From SYLG01 sp965226945 (GTDB lineage Bacteria; Planctomycetota; Planctomycetia; Gemmatales; Gemmataceae), in the NCBI GenBank assembly GCA_965226945.1, contig OZ245717.1, forward strand, positions 1,364,001-1,428,000: a stretch of DNA of 64,000 nucleotides. The letters run 5' to 3'. The first letter of the stretch is position 1. Each line of letters begins with the position of its first letter. Positions 18,421 through 27,080 of the stretch are shown one piece after another. The position numbers were made by a program, and so were the translations under genes. The notes beneath the pieces were generated by a model. The model searched no databases, was not told the DNA's origin, and saw only the letters and a program-made list of their open reading frames with translations.

Positions 18421-18642
18421 CAAAATCTCCTCTTTGCGCCCTTTGTTGCTCTGCGCCTTTGCGTTGAACTCCTCGTCGTCACAATCCGACAGCAATCCAT
18501 CCGTCGTCCGCCAAAAATCTCTTCTTTGCGCCCTTTGTTCCTTTGCGCCTTTGCGTTGAACTCCTCGTCGCCACCATTCGGCCGGAGTCGATCACCAAGC
18601 CTTAAAACTCCTTTGCGCCTTTGCGTTAAACTCCTCATCCAC
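18421..18642 (-). repeat. Three copies of the AACGCAAAGG-type repeat, inverted
   Basis: Units at about 18421-18482, 18511-18575 and a shorter one at 18604-18642. On the minus strand each begins GAGGAGTT(C/T)AACGCAAAGGCGCA. The first two starts are about 90 bases apart, the third about 70 further. Together with the hairpin at 18347 they form the mirror image of the 5.7-5.9 kb arrangement. Confidence 0.75.
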
Positions 18643-18653
18643 CCCAGAAACAG

Positions 18654-20915
18654 TTACCGACCCGAGCCGGTATCCTTCGGCAAGTTCGCCTTCGGGGCAC
18701 CCAGATGTTCCTTGAAGAATTTCAACATGCGCACCTGAAGGCTGGCGCGGACGGTGGGATCGGAGACCATGTGGGTGAAACCCGCCAGCGGCAGGACGTT
18801 GGCATCGAGGCCGGCGCGCTGGATTTTATCCGAGAGGCGCAGGGTGTGCCGGAAGAAGACATTGTCATCGACGGTGCCGTGCACGAGCAGAAGCGGACTG
18901 ATCGATTTGCCCACCTGATCGAGCAGGCCGTTACGCGCGTACACATCGTTGACCGGGTGGCTCGATTGCGAAGGGTCGGGAACGCCCAGGTAGCGCTCGG
19001 TGTAGTGGGTGTCGTAGTCGAGCCAGTCGGTCACCGGTGCGCCGGCCACGGCAGCGCGAAAGACCTCGGGCGCTTGCAAGGCGGCGAGGGCGGACATGGT
19101 GCCGCCAAAGGACCAACCGTAGATGCCGATCCTTTCGGGGTCCATCTCCGGGTATTTGTCGCAAAGCGCTTGGATGCCGGCCACCTGATCTTCGAGCGGG
19201 ATCTTCGTGAACTGACCGTAGGCGGTTTTCTCCCAGGCTCGGCCGCGGCCTGGGGTGCCGCGGTTGTCGATGTTGACGACGATGAACCCCTGGTCGGCAT
19301 ACCACTGTTCGAGCATCCGGTTGCCGACCGAATCGAGCACTTGCTGGTGGGTCGGGCCGCCGTAGACGCAGACGAGTACGGGGTAGCGCATGCCTTTGAC
19401 GAAGTTTTTCGGCCGGACAATGAGCGTTTCCAGGCCGTGGACTCCCACCCGCGCACGCTCCACGTTCGGTTGATAGGGCAAGGCGCGGGAGACCGAAGGA
19501 ACCACGCCCAGCGATTTGCCCCCTTCGCGGATCTCAAAAGGCCAGTAGCGATTGAGGTCTTCGCCCCCGAAGACGACGCGGTTGCCGTCTGTGCTCAACA
19601 CCCCGCTTTGCCGACCGGGCTTGGGATCGATCCGCTCTGGCGGGGAACGGCCATCGAGCTTGACACGGTAAAGCGCCAGACGCGCCGGATCGGCTTCGGC
19701 CGAAACGACAGCTTCATCCTTGCCAAGCCAGACCAGGTTGCGAAGCCCCAGTTCCGGTCCAACCAGGGTGCGCACGACATTTCCCTGGGCATTGCGTACT
19801 TCGAGGAGGTTGCCCGGGTCTTTTTCCATCATCCAGAGGAAGCTGCCGTCGGGCAAAAACCTGGGGATTTCCTGGTGGAGGCTGACCCAGGCGGTGTCAG
19901 TCGCTTCGAAAAAGATGGAGGTTTGGCCCTGGACCGGATCGACGCGCAAAAGAGCGAGTTTCTTCTGATCGCGCGACTGGACGGTGAGCACTGGTGCCTG
20001 CGCGTTTTTCTCCCAGCGGGCCGAGCCCAAGTATGGGTAGGTTTTTTTATCCCAGGTTACAGGGATAGGTCGGTCGGGATGGTCCAGGTCGATCAGGCGC
20101 AGGCCCACGACCGCGTTGGCCTTGCCAGGGCGGGGATAGCGCCAGGTTTGGGGAGCTCCCCCTGGAGACGCGGGGTCGGAGAGGGTCCAGTTCTCCACCA
20201 TCGATTGATCGGTTTCCTGACACAAAAGCCGCGAAGAATCGGGCGACCACCAGTATCCGGTGAAGCGGGCCATTTCTTCTTGAGCTACAAATTCGGCTTC
20301 GCCAAACGGCTTGTCGGCGGTGCCGCCCTTGGTCATCGCTGTTTCCTTGGCCGAGGCAAGGTCGAAGACGAAGAGGTTATGGTCGCGCACGAAGGCAATC
20401 GAGTTGGAGTCGGGAGAGAACTTTGGATCGATCACGGGGGTTGCCGTAAGAGCCACGGGCCTGGCGTTTCCCGTAGCGGCATCGACCAAGAATAATTTGC
20501 CGCTGTAGGGAACGAGGATCTTCGTGCCGTCGGGGCTCAATTGAAAGCTCGCCAAGCCCTTGGCCATCACCCGCATCCGTTCGCGCCGGGCTTTTTCCTC
20601 GGCGCTCAGTTTCTCCTCTTCTCCTTTGAGCAGGCTGGCGCCGCTGACCAGTTCGACCGGTTGATCGGCGCCGGTCGCTTTGACATTCATCGCGAAAAGG
20701 GCCGCTCCCTGACCGTCGGGCGGGGTGCGCAAGAAATAAAGCCGAGATCCATCGGGGCTCCACTGAAAGCCGTTGGGGCGACCATGGCTGAAATTGCGTG
20801 TCTGGTAGATCTCCTTGACCACGCTGGCGTCGATCTTGAGCGGCTTGGAATTGGCAGGGACAACCGGAGCCGGAGCCTGCAGAAACGAGAGAAACATCCA
20901 AAAGGCGCCAGGCAT
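18654..20915 (-). CDS. Prolyl oligopeptidase family (S9) peptidase, DPP-IV type
   Basis: 753 residues: hydrophobic N-terminus (likely export), a DPP-IV-type beta-propeller at about 40-500, and an alpha/beta-hydrolase domain with Ser602 in GWSFGG, Asp683/684 in TVDDN and His715 in FTHM. The EE pair in AEFVAQEEMARFTGYWWSPDS matches the DPP-IV substrate-anchoring Glu motif (free N-terminus recognition), so dipeptidyl release from peptides is likely. It is monocistronic and faces the cupin gene across the repeat-rich gap. Confidence 0.9.
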   Translation of the reverse strand: MPGAFWMFLSFLQAPAPVVPANSKPLKIDASVVKEIYQTRNFSHGRPNGFQWSPDGSRLYFLRTPPDGQGAALFAMNVKATGADQPVELVSGASLLKGEEEKLSAEEKARRERMRVMAKGLASFQLSPDGTKILVPYSGKLFLVDAATGNARPVALTATPVIDPKFSPDSNSIAFVRDHNLFVFDLASAKETAMTKGGTADKPFGEAEFVAQEEMARFTGYWWSPDSSRLLCQETDQSMVENWTLSDPASPGGAPQTWRYPRPGKANAVVGLRLIDLDHPDRPIPVTWDKKTYPYLGSARWEKNAQAPVLTVQSRDQKKLALLRVDPVQGQTSIFFEATDTAWVSLHQEIPRFLPDGSFLWMMEKDPGNLLEVRNAQGNVVRTLVGPELGLRNLVWLGKDEAVVSAEADPARLALYRVKLDGRSPPERIDPKPGRQSGVLSTDGNRVVFGGEDLNRYWPFEIREGGKSLGVVPSVSRALPYQPNVERARVGVHGLETLIVRPKNFVKGMRYPVLVCVYGGPTHQQVLDSVGNRMLEQWYADQGFIVVNIDNRGTPGRGRAWEKTAYGQFTKIPLEDQVAGIQALCDKYPEMDPERIGIYGWSFGGTMSALAALQAPEVFRAAVAGAPVTDWLDYDTHYTERYLGVPDPSQSSHPVNDVYARNGLLDQVGKSISPLLLVHGTVDDNVFFRHTLRLSDKIQRAGLDANVLPLAGFTHMVSDPTVRASLQVRMLKFFKEHLGAPKANLPKDTGSGR

Positions 20916-21095
20916 GGTATCCCCTTGATCGATCGCGTGTTCGGTCTCCTTTCTTTTTCATAGAGCCTCGCCGGCTTTGTCCACTCCCGAGGCCTTGGTG
21001 CCGGCCCAAACGCTGCCCTCCCTCGCAATTGACCCCGCACTTGCGCTCAGGGTACCCTTGAAGGCCAAGGTTGGATTCCTTTTTTGGACGAAAGC

Positions 21096-22811
21096 ATGAG
21101 CGCGGATTCGACTTACGAGGCAAGCAGTTACGGCGCAGCGCCTGACCCAGTCACTGGCCGCTGGAACGGTCGTGACACCGGTTTGCTTTTGCTTTTGCTG
21201 CTGTCGGCCATGGCACTACGCGCGTGGCACTTCACCCATACCGAAGTGATCGCGCGCGACAGTATTGGATTCATTCGGGTCGCCTGGAAACTGGGGCTTG
21301 AGTCCTGGGCCACGGTGGCCAAGGAATCGCACCAGCACCCGGGCTATCCGGCGGCAGTTTTCTTGATGGCAAAGGTGATGGATCTCGACCCGGCCAAGGA
21401 AGATCGGCACCACCTCTCGCCCGACCTCGCCATGCGCTGGCAGCTCGCGGCGCAGTGGACCAGTGCGATCGCGGGGACCCTACTTGTCATTCCGATGTAT
21501 CTTTTCGGCCGGGCGCTCTTTGCGGGGTTGCCTACCGCATCTCTCGCCTCGTTTTGGGCGACTCTGATGTTGCAGTGCCTGCCCGCCGTTGGCCGCCTGC
21601 TCACCGATGGCCTATCAGAAGGAATTTTCCTGCTGTTCGCAGCCTGCTCGTTACTGGGCGGCTGGCTGGCGGTCAGTCAAAAGGACCGCTTCGGAACCGT
21701 GCTTTGCGGTCTCTTTTCCGGCCTGGCCTATTTGGTGCGTCCCGAAGGAGCCTTCATCGGCGCCTGGATGTTTGTGGGCCTGTTGGTGCTTGGATTGCGC
21801 CGCTCTCAAGAAAGAACCTACCGCATGCTCCAGGCGGGCACCCTGGCCTCGGTCCTGGTGCTCGTCGCCCTGCCCTACGCGATGACAATCGGCGGGCTGA
21901 CGAACAAGCCGACGGCCAACCAAATCCTCAATGGCGCAGATTCGCACATGGGCTGGCGGGGCGGTTCGGCCCCCCTGCCTGAAGTGAGCCTCGCCCCGCT
22001 CACGCAAAGGGGAGGCCTGGCCATGGCGTTTCCTCTGGCCGTCTGGTGGGAAGGCGGCGCGGCGGGAACTCTCGACCGGATCGGCTGGGGAATCAAAACT
22101 CTGGGTTTCAACTGGATCAAGGGGATGTTCTGGGTTCTCTGGATTCCCCAAGTGGTGTTTTTCTGGCGGCGCAGGGGATCGATGTTCCAGGTGGAGTATT
22201 GGGCCTTCTGGGGACTAACGCTGACGATGCTCGCGGCCCTGTTCAAGGTCGCCTCGCAGATGGGGTATCTGTCCGATCGCCATCTGGCGCTGCTTTTGAT
22301 GCTCGGCTCTTACCCAGCGGCGCAGGGTCTATTGGAATTGCTTGCGCCGATCGGCCGCCACTTCAGCGTTCGCAGCGGCGCATGGATCACGCCAGCGCTC
22401 AACATCGGCGTTCCGGCGATTCTGCTTGTCGGCTGCATGGTACGTACCGCCGAGCCCCTTCATGGCAACCGGGCTGGCTTTCGCGAAGCGGGGGAATGGA
22501 TCGCGCAAAACGCCCAACTGGGTGATCCCGTGGACGATGCTTATTGCTGGTCGCACTACCACGCCGGACGCGTGTTCACCGAAGGAGCTCCGAAGGGCGT
22601 ACCCGTCAGCAAGCCCTATCGCCAGTTTTATGTGATCGAACGATCGAGCAACAAACACCCGCGGCTGCAGACGGTCAACGAAGACGACCTCAAGGCCAAG
22701 GGGGGCAAGGAGGTCTTTGCCTCCCAGCCAAGAGCGGACAAGGACAAGGCGGTGGTCGTCGTTTACGAAGCGCCCTGGCAAGGACCGAGCAGTTCCACCG
22801 CAGGCAAATGA
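21096..22811 (+). CDS. Glycosyltransferase family 39-like membrane protein
   Basis: 571 residues with about ten hydrophobic helices starting at residue 26. The first loop has an acidic residue pair (VIARDSIGFIRVAWKLG) where the ArnT/PMT-type GT39 enzymes carry a catalytic Asp-Glu or Asp-x. The region RLLTDGLSEGIFLLF is the second conserved block. Such enzymes use lipid-linked sugars on the outer face of the inner membrane. Start ATG 21096 (GGACGA upstream) is preferred over TTG 21084. Its stop directly abuts the stop of the convergent epimerase gene with no spacing. Acceptor unknown. Confidence 0.75.
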   Translation: MSADSTYEASSYGAAPDPVTGRWNGRDTGLLLLLLLSAMALRAWHFTHTEVIARDSIGFIRVAWKLGLESWATVAKESHQHPGYPAAVFLMAKVMDLDPAKEDRHHLSPDLAMRWQLAAQWTSAIAGTLLVIPMYLFGRALFAGLPTASLASFWATLMLQCLPAVGRLLTDGLSEGIFLLFAACSLLGGWLAVSQKDRFGTVLCGLFSGLAYLVRPEGAFIGAWMFVGLLVLGLRRSQERTYRMLQAGTLASVLVLVALPYAMTIGGLTNKPTANQILNGADSHMGWRGGSAPLPEVSLAPLTQRGGLAMAFPLAVWWEGGAAGTLDRIGWGIKTLGFNWIKGMFWVLWIPQVVFFWRRRGSMFQVEYWAFWGLTLTMLAALFKVASQMGYLSDRHLALLLMLGSYPAAQGLLELLAPIGRHFSVRSGAWITPALNIGVPAILLVGCMVRTAEPLHGNRAGFREAGEWIAQNAQLGDPVDDAYCWSHYHAGRVFTEGAPKGVPVSKPYRQFYVIERSSNKHPRLQTVNEDDLKAKGGKEVFASQPRADKDKAVVVVYEAPWQGPSSSTAGK

Positions 22812-23759
22812 TCAGCGGCTTCTTGAAGGAACAAAAAGATCGCTCAGCGCCTGATCGATCGTGGGAAAAAGAAATCGATAACCGGTGGCCAGCGCCTTGG
22901 CCGGCAGAACTCGCCTGCCCTGGCAAATCGCCGTGGCCACTTCGCCCAGCACGATCCGTAGCACCCAGGCCGGCACGGGGAAGAGTGCGGGCCGGTGCAG
23001 CGCCTTGCCAAGCGCCTGGGCCAATTCTCCGTTGGTGACGGGATTCGGTGCGGTCGCGTTGAGCGGGCCGTTTACAGTTTCCTGGTCGAGCGCATGAAGG
23101 ATCAAACCGGTCAGATCGGCATGATGAATCCAGCTTTGCGCATAGCGGCCCCAGCCGATCTTGCCGCCCAAAAACAACCGAAAGGGGAAGGCCATTTTTG
23201 GCAATGCCCCCGCGCGCGGGTCGAGCACGATGCCGATGCGAAGCGCCACCTTGCGCACGGCAGGCAGAGGGTGGCGGTTCATCGCTTCCTCCCACTCTAC
23301 CGAGAGTTGCGCGAGGAGATCCGTTCCGGCGGGAGCGTTTTCGTCGCTCACTTCCGGCCCCGATGCACCATAGAAACCGATCGCCGAGGCATTGATCCAG
23401 ACGGCGGGCTTTTCGCGAGATTTGAGCGCATCGGCAATGCGTGAAGTTGAATCGATGCGGCTTGAGAGCAGCAGTTCCTTGAACGATTGGGTCCAGCGCC
23501 GATTGAAAATCCCCTCGCCAAAGAGATTGACCACGGCATCGGCCTTGGCCAATTCGTTTTGCCAGGGTCCCGCTTGCGTAACATCGGCCTCGACGAAAGT
23601 GCATCGGCTGGGGTTTTTCAACCGTTCGCGCGCCGCAACTGGCCGCCTGGTGTAAACGACGAGATTCGCTTGGCCCGACAGGGCCTCGATCAAGCGCGAA
23701 CCCACCTGGCCGGTGCAACCGGACAGAGCAATCGTCGGCAAGCCGTTCGCGTCACTCAT
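22812..23759 (-). CDS. TIGR01777 family NAD-dependent epimerase-like protein
   Basis: 315 residues: short-chain dehydrogenase fold with Rossmann motif SGCTGQVG near the N-terminus and the family blocks VVNLFGEGIFNRRW, SSRIDSTSRIADAL, NASAIGFYG, and the DUF1731 C-terminus with VLRIVLGE. The E. coli YfcH-like family is widespread but its substrate is not known. ATG 23759 overlaps the stop of the upstream gene by eight bases, suggesting coupled translation; an upstream frame to 23798 is unlikely to be used. Confidence 0.88.
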   Translation of the reverse strand: MSDANGLPTIALSGCTGQVGSRLIEALSGQANLVVYTRRPVAARERLKNPSRCTFVEADVTQAGPWQNELAKADAVVNLFGEGIFNRRWTQSFKELLLSSRIDSTSRIADALKSREKPAVWINASAIGFYGASGPEVSDENAPAGTDLLAQLSVEWEEAMNRHPLPAVRKVALRIGIVLDPRAGALPKMAFPFRLFLGGKIGWGRYAQSWIHHADLTGLILHALDQETVNGPLNATAPNPVTNGELAQALGKALHRPALFPVPAWVLRIVLGEVATAICQGRRVLPAKALATGYRFLFPTIDQALSDLFVPSRSR

Positions 23760-24636
23760 CGATCCGCTTCGCGTAAAAGCCGGTTTCCCGCTCGCCAAAG
23801 CGACTGGTACCGGTCAAAGCCGAGCCATCGCCGGTGAAAAGGGTCGCCTGAAAATACTGTTCGGTGCGAGGGAAGCGGACGGTGAACTGGGCGGTGTGAT
23901 TGGGCGAGCCGACCTTGCCGAAAAGCTCGTAACGCTTGTTGTCCTTGTCGGAGAAAAGCGCTCCGGAAAGGTTGCCGTCCTTGTCGGCTTCAATTTCCAG
24001 CCGGCCACTCCGCCGGCCATCGTCATAAAGCTGAAAATGCCCCGTAAACCAGTGCGGGCCAAACGGCTTCGAGGTGTCGATGGCCGGTGCCTTCACCGGC
24101 TTGGGTGCGGTGATTTCCTTGATCGGCAGCCAGATGCTCGCGTCTTTTTCCTTGCGGATTTTCAGCGCCGCACCGTCGGCGGCCACCACAAAATCGGCAG
24201 GCAGATCGGCGGGGACGACCTGCCCCAGATCGAGCGAAAAACGAAAGCCATCGAAGAGCCGAACTTCCTTGCCCGACTTGACCAGGGCGCGCTCCTCGCC
24301 ATCCATGCAAGTGGCGAACTTCTCCAAAAGAAGGATCGGTACCGACTTGTCGTTGTCGAGTTTTTGGCGTGCCGGCTGGATAAGCAAACGGGCCCAGCGT
24401 CCTTGCGAGGAGCGTACGAGCAACAGCGTGCCGGCATGGTCCTTGAATAATCCTTCGGCGGTGGCGATCTGTTTGGCGGAAACCTCATCCTTGATGGGGG
24501 TGAAGTTCTGGCTCGGCGCCCATTTCATCAACAAGGGCCGGGTCAAGCGATCGAACGGTTCCTGAGCGTAAGTGTGACTTCCAAATAGTGCTCCCGCAAG
24601 GAGGAGCAAACCAACCCCAAGGCGGCTGTTTGCCAT
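23752..24636 (-). CDS. Exported protein of unknown function
   Basis: 294 residues. Clear signal peptide: MANSRLGVGLLLLAGALFG with a probable cleavage after TYA-Q. The start has GGGAGGAC at ideal distance. The C-terminal third (about 195-290, GHFQLYDDGRRSGRLEIEAD then GNLSGALFSD) is rich in beta strands, reminiscent of small barrel domains. I recognise no family. It starts 50 bases downstream of the PqqD-M50-HlyD gene and may belong to the same transcript, which makes it a candidate periplasmic partner of that system. Confidence 0.7.
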   Translation of the reverse strand: MANSRLGVGLLLLAGALFGSHTYAQEPFDRLTRPLLMKWAPSQNFTPIKDEVSAKQIATAEGLFKDHAGTLLLVRSSQGRWARLLIQPARQKLDNDKSVPILLLEKFATCMDGEERALVKSGKEVRLFDGFRFSLDLGQVVPADLPADFVVAADGAALKIRKEKDASIWLPIKEITAPKPVKAPAIDTSKPFGPHWFTGHFQLYDDGRRSGRLEIEADKDGNLSGALFSDKDNKRYELFGKVGSPNHTAQFTVRFPRTEQYFQATLFTGDGSALTGTSRFGERETGFYAKRIDE

Positions 24637-24686
24637 GCTGTCCTCCCTTGCAGAGCCGTTATCAAAAATCGTTGAATGGCAGAAAC

Positions 24687-26942
24687 TTAGAGGAATAGGC
24701 CCAATTCAAAAATATCGTTGATGGAGCGCCAGATCCACTGGGCGCAGGTTTCGGGCTTCAAGAAGATTTTGACCTGGGCCATGTTGCCGGGAACCAGCGT
24801 GTCGTTGGTGCCTTCGATGTCGATGTACACCAGGAAGTGCTGGGTTTGGGGAATAAGTTGTTCGGGCCGGCTGCCGGCTTTGACGGCCACGGGACCACCG
24901 CCGCGATTCGAAAGGGCCACGGGAATTTCCCGTGCTTCCGAGGGAGGCAGTTCCTTGATCTTGCCCGTCCATTCCTCCATACCTTGCCCATGAATGCGCA
25001 ATACCATCTGCGGGCTGCGCAATCGGCTCGAGGAAGTGCCGGTGTAGTCGACCAACCGCTTGAATTCGGCGGTCGTCAGGGGCATGCAGGCGGCGAGGTA
25101 ACCAGGCTGGTAGATGACAAACAGGGGCGTGCGCGGATCGTCCTGGAATTGCTTGCCGATGTCGGAGATGCGCGGACTTTCGGCAATCACGCCATCGATC
25201 GGGGCTTTGAAGGTCAGCTTCTCCCTGATGATGTAGACCAATGCGTCGGCCTCGACCTTGCCCAGTTGGAACTGTCGATTCGTTTTCGCGATGGCTTCTT
25301 CGATCTTGTCGCGATCGGCGGGATTGATCGCACGCGCCTTCTGGACCTGCAAAATGGCGAGGTATTTTTCGCTGGCTTCCAGTTCGGCGCGCACCTGAGC
25401 GACCTTGGCATCCACCTCGCGATTGGTAAAGACTGCAATCTCCTCCCCCGCGCGCACCTGCTGACCTAGCTTCACATTGAGCCGAGACAAAATGCCCGGA
25501 TGGGTCGCGAACAACTTGCGCGAGTGCTCTTGCTGCGGCATGACCAGCGCCTGGCTGCGCAGGCGGCTGACCGGCATTGGCACCAGGAAAAAGATGGCTG
25601 CCAGCAGCAGGAAGAGGCAAGTCGTGATCATTACGCGATAACTTTTCATATCCGGGACCCTCCCGCGCCGGTAGATATTTTTGCCCAGATTGAAAATCGG
25701 CCAGCCAATCATCGAGGCCATCGAGGCGATGGTCAACCCCTGACTAACCACTTCCAATTTATAGGGTTTCAAAAGGTTATAAAGAAAGAAGAGGATGCCG
25801 AAGGTGACCACCCAGCGGTAAAGGTAGCTGACAATCGCATAGGTCACGAACCAGAACTTTCGCCCCAGTTCCATGTAACCTTCCGGCGGCACTTCGATGC
25901 CCAGGCCGGTCGACAGGAACCAGTTGGTGATGAGCCGATTGGCGCGCTCCCTCAGATTGGGAATTTCCAACCAGTCGGCGAGCACATAGTATCCGTCGTA
26001 GCGCATAAGCGGGTTGCCGTTGAACACGATCGTGCTCACGCTGCAAACCACCATCAGCGACAGCGACAGGTTGTGAATGAACGGCTGGTTGGGCGTGTAC
26101 CACCAGACGAACGTCGAGATCGCGGCAATGACGAGTTCGACATAGATGCCGGCGGCCGAAATGATGATCCGGTGCCATTTATTGGGCAAGGTCCAGGCAT
26201 CGGTCACATTGCAATAGAGCGCCGGCGAAAAGCAGAGGAGCAGAAAACCCATTTCATGGACTTCGCCGCCGAAATAGCGGCAACTCAATCCGTGCCCAAA
26301 TTCGTGAATCACCTTGACCACGCCCAGGGACAGCCACAGGTAGGCCGCGGTTTTGAAGCTGAAAAACTCGTAGTAATTGGGCAGCTTCGACAAAAACATG
26401 TCGAAATTCGTGGCCACCAGCACGGCCGCACTGAAAACCAACCCAAAACAGGCAAGATTAAAAATCGTACTGAATATCCAGGAAAGATATATCAGCATCC
26501 AGCGCAGGATTCTATCGGGATCGAAAACCGGAATTTTGATGTAGAGAAGGTTGGTGAACTTCTGAATGAATTCCTGGCGTTTGCGCTTCGATCGCCTTTC
26601 GATGAGTTGCTTGCCGGCGGCTGGTGAGTCGTTTTGAACCAGACCCGCGCGCATCAATTGCTGGGCAAACGCTTCGAGATCTTCCAGGCGCAACCGGTCT
26701 GGCCGGTAGTGCGCTTCGTACGCTTTTTGCGCGTCGTTCAACGTCCTTTTGCCGTCCATGAACTGCAAAAGAAAGTGTTCATTTTCCTTGAGGCGGTAAT
26801 ACCTCAGGCTGACCGGGTCCTTGATGACATAATAAGACCGCCCCTCGTATTTGTGGCGATCGACGATGATGTCGGGGCGCAAGCGCACCCGGACCATCTT
26901 GCGACGTTCGACATCAGAGGATTTGGGGGCCGTCATCGACAT
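24687..26942 (-). CDS. PqqD-like / M50 site-2 protease / HlyD adaptor fusion
   Basis: 751 residues. Residues 20-102 resemble a PqqD-like winged-helix domain (the fold that binds peptide precursors in RiPP pathways). Residues about 140-460 form a multi-helix membrane M50 protease: zinc motif HEFGH at 213-217 and the third ligand region NPLMRYDGYYVLAD at 310-323. Residues about 470-730 are an HlyD-type adaptor (lipoyl halves around VKLGQQVRAGEEIAVF and FKAPIDGVIAE) with a coiled coil between. It is the third of three adaptor genes on this strand. The role is likely processing or export of a peptide or protein, but no substrate gene was found. Confidence 0.85.
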   Translation of the reverse strand: MSMTAPKSSDVERRKMVRVRLRPDIIVDRHKYEGRSYYVIKDPVSLRYYRLKENEHFLLQFMDGKRTLNDAQKAYEAHYRPDRLRLEDLEAFAQQLMRAGLVQNDSPAAGKQLIERRSKRKRQEFIQKFTNLLYIKIPVFDPDRILRWMLIYLSWIFSTIFNLACFGLVFSAAVLVATNFDMFLSKLPNYYEFFSFKTAAYLWLSLGVVKVIHEFGHGLSCRYFGGEVHEMGFLLLCFSPALYCNVTDAWTLPNKWHRIIISAAGIYVELVIAAISTFVWWYTPNQPFIHNLSLSLMVVCSVSTIVFNGNPLMRYDGYYVLADWLEIPNLRERANRLITNWFLSTGLGIEVPPEGYMELGRKFWFVTYAIVSYLYRWVVTFGILFFLYNLLKPYKLEVVSQGLTIASMASMIGWPIFNLGKNIYRRGRVPDMKSYRVMITTCLFLLLAAIFFLVPMPVSRLRSQALVMPQQEHSRKLFATHPGILSRLNVKLGQQVRAGEEIAVFTNREVDAKVAQVRAELEASEKYLAILQVQKARAINPADRDKIEEAIAKTNRQFQLGKVEADALVYIIREKLTFKAPIDGVIAESPRISDIGKQFQDDPRTPLFVIYQPGYLAACMPLTTAEFKRLVDYTGTSSSRLRSPQMVLRIHGQGMEEWTGKIKELPPSEAREIPVALSNRGGGPVAVKAGSRPEQLIPQTQHFLVYIDIEGTNDTLVPGNMAQVKIFLKPETCAQWIWRSINDIFELGLFL

Positions 26943-27029
26943 GTTGTTGAATCACCCTGACGCCACATGGCGTGTTGATCTTCGAACGAGGCCGCTTTGT
27001 TGATCCGAGGAATCGAAGCATCCATGAGG

Positions 27030-27080
27030 CTCGCGCTTTCGCGAGAATCGGTCCCGGCGGATCTCGCTTAGCGAGATCCG
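27030..27080. repeat. Two strong hairpins around the stop of the HlyD-WD40 gene
   Basis: Hairpin one: CTCGCG-CTTT-CGCGAG (27030-27045). Hairpin two: perfect 10-base arms CGGATCTCGC and GCGAGATCCG (27058-27067, 27071-27080) with a three-base loop. The loop TTA is the complement of the TAA stop codon of the gene ending at 27068. They sit in the 125-base space between two genes of the same apparent operon. Confidence 0.65.

Larger units (their letters stand above)
18099..18653. other. Convergent intergenic region with repeats, no gene
   Basis: 555 bases between the 3' ends of the cupin gene and the S9 peptidase gene. The right half holds a hairpin element and three repeat units (separate entries). 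The left half (18099-18340) shows nothing I recognise. An 88-codon frame on the minus strand (18372-18638) is produced by the repeats and is not considered a gene. Confidence 0.6.

Noticed and set aside
18372..18638. 88-codon minus-strand frame in the repeat region
   Set aside because: Its sequence is the translated interspersed repeat (F-N-A-K-A-Q-R-type peptide), a known kind of false ORF.
25500..26627. 375-codon plus-strand frame opposite the M50-HlyD gene
   Set aside because: Antisense shadow; the minus strand has a full protease motif set and membrane helices.
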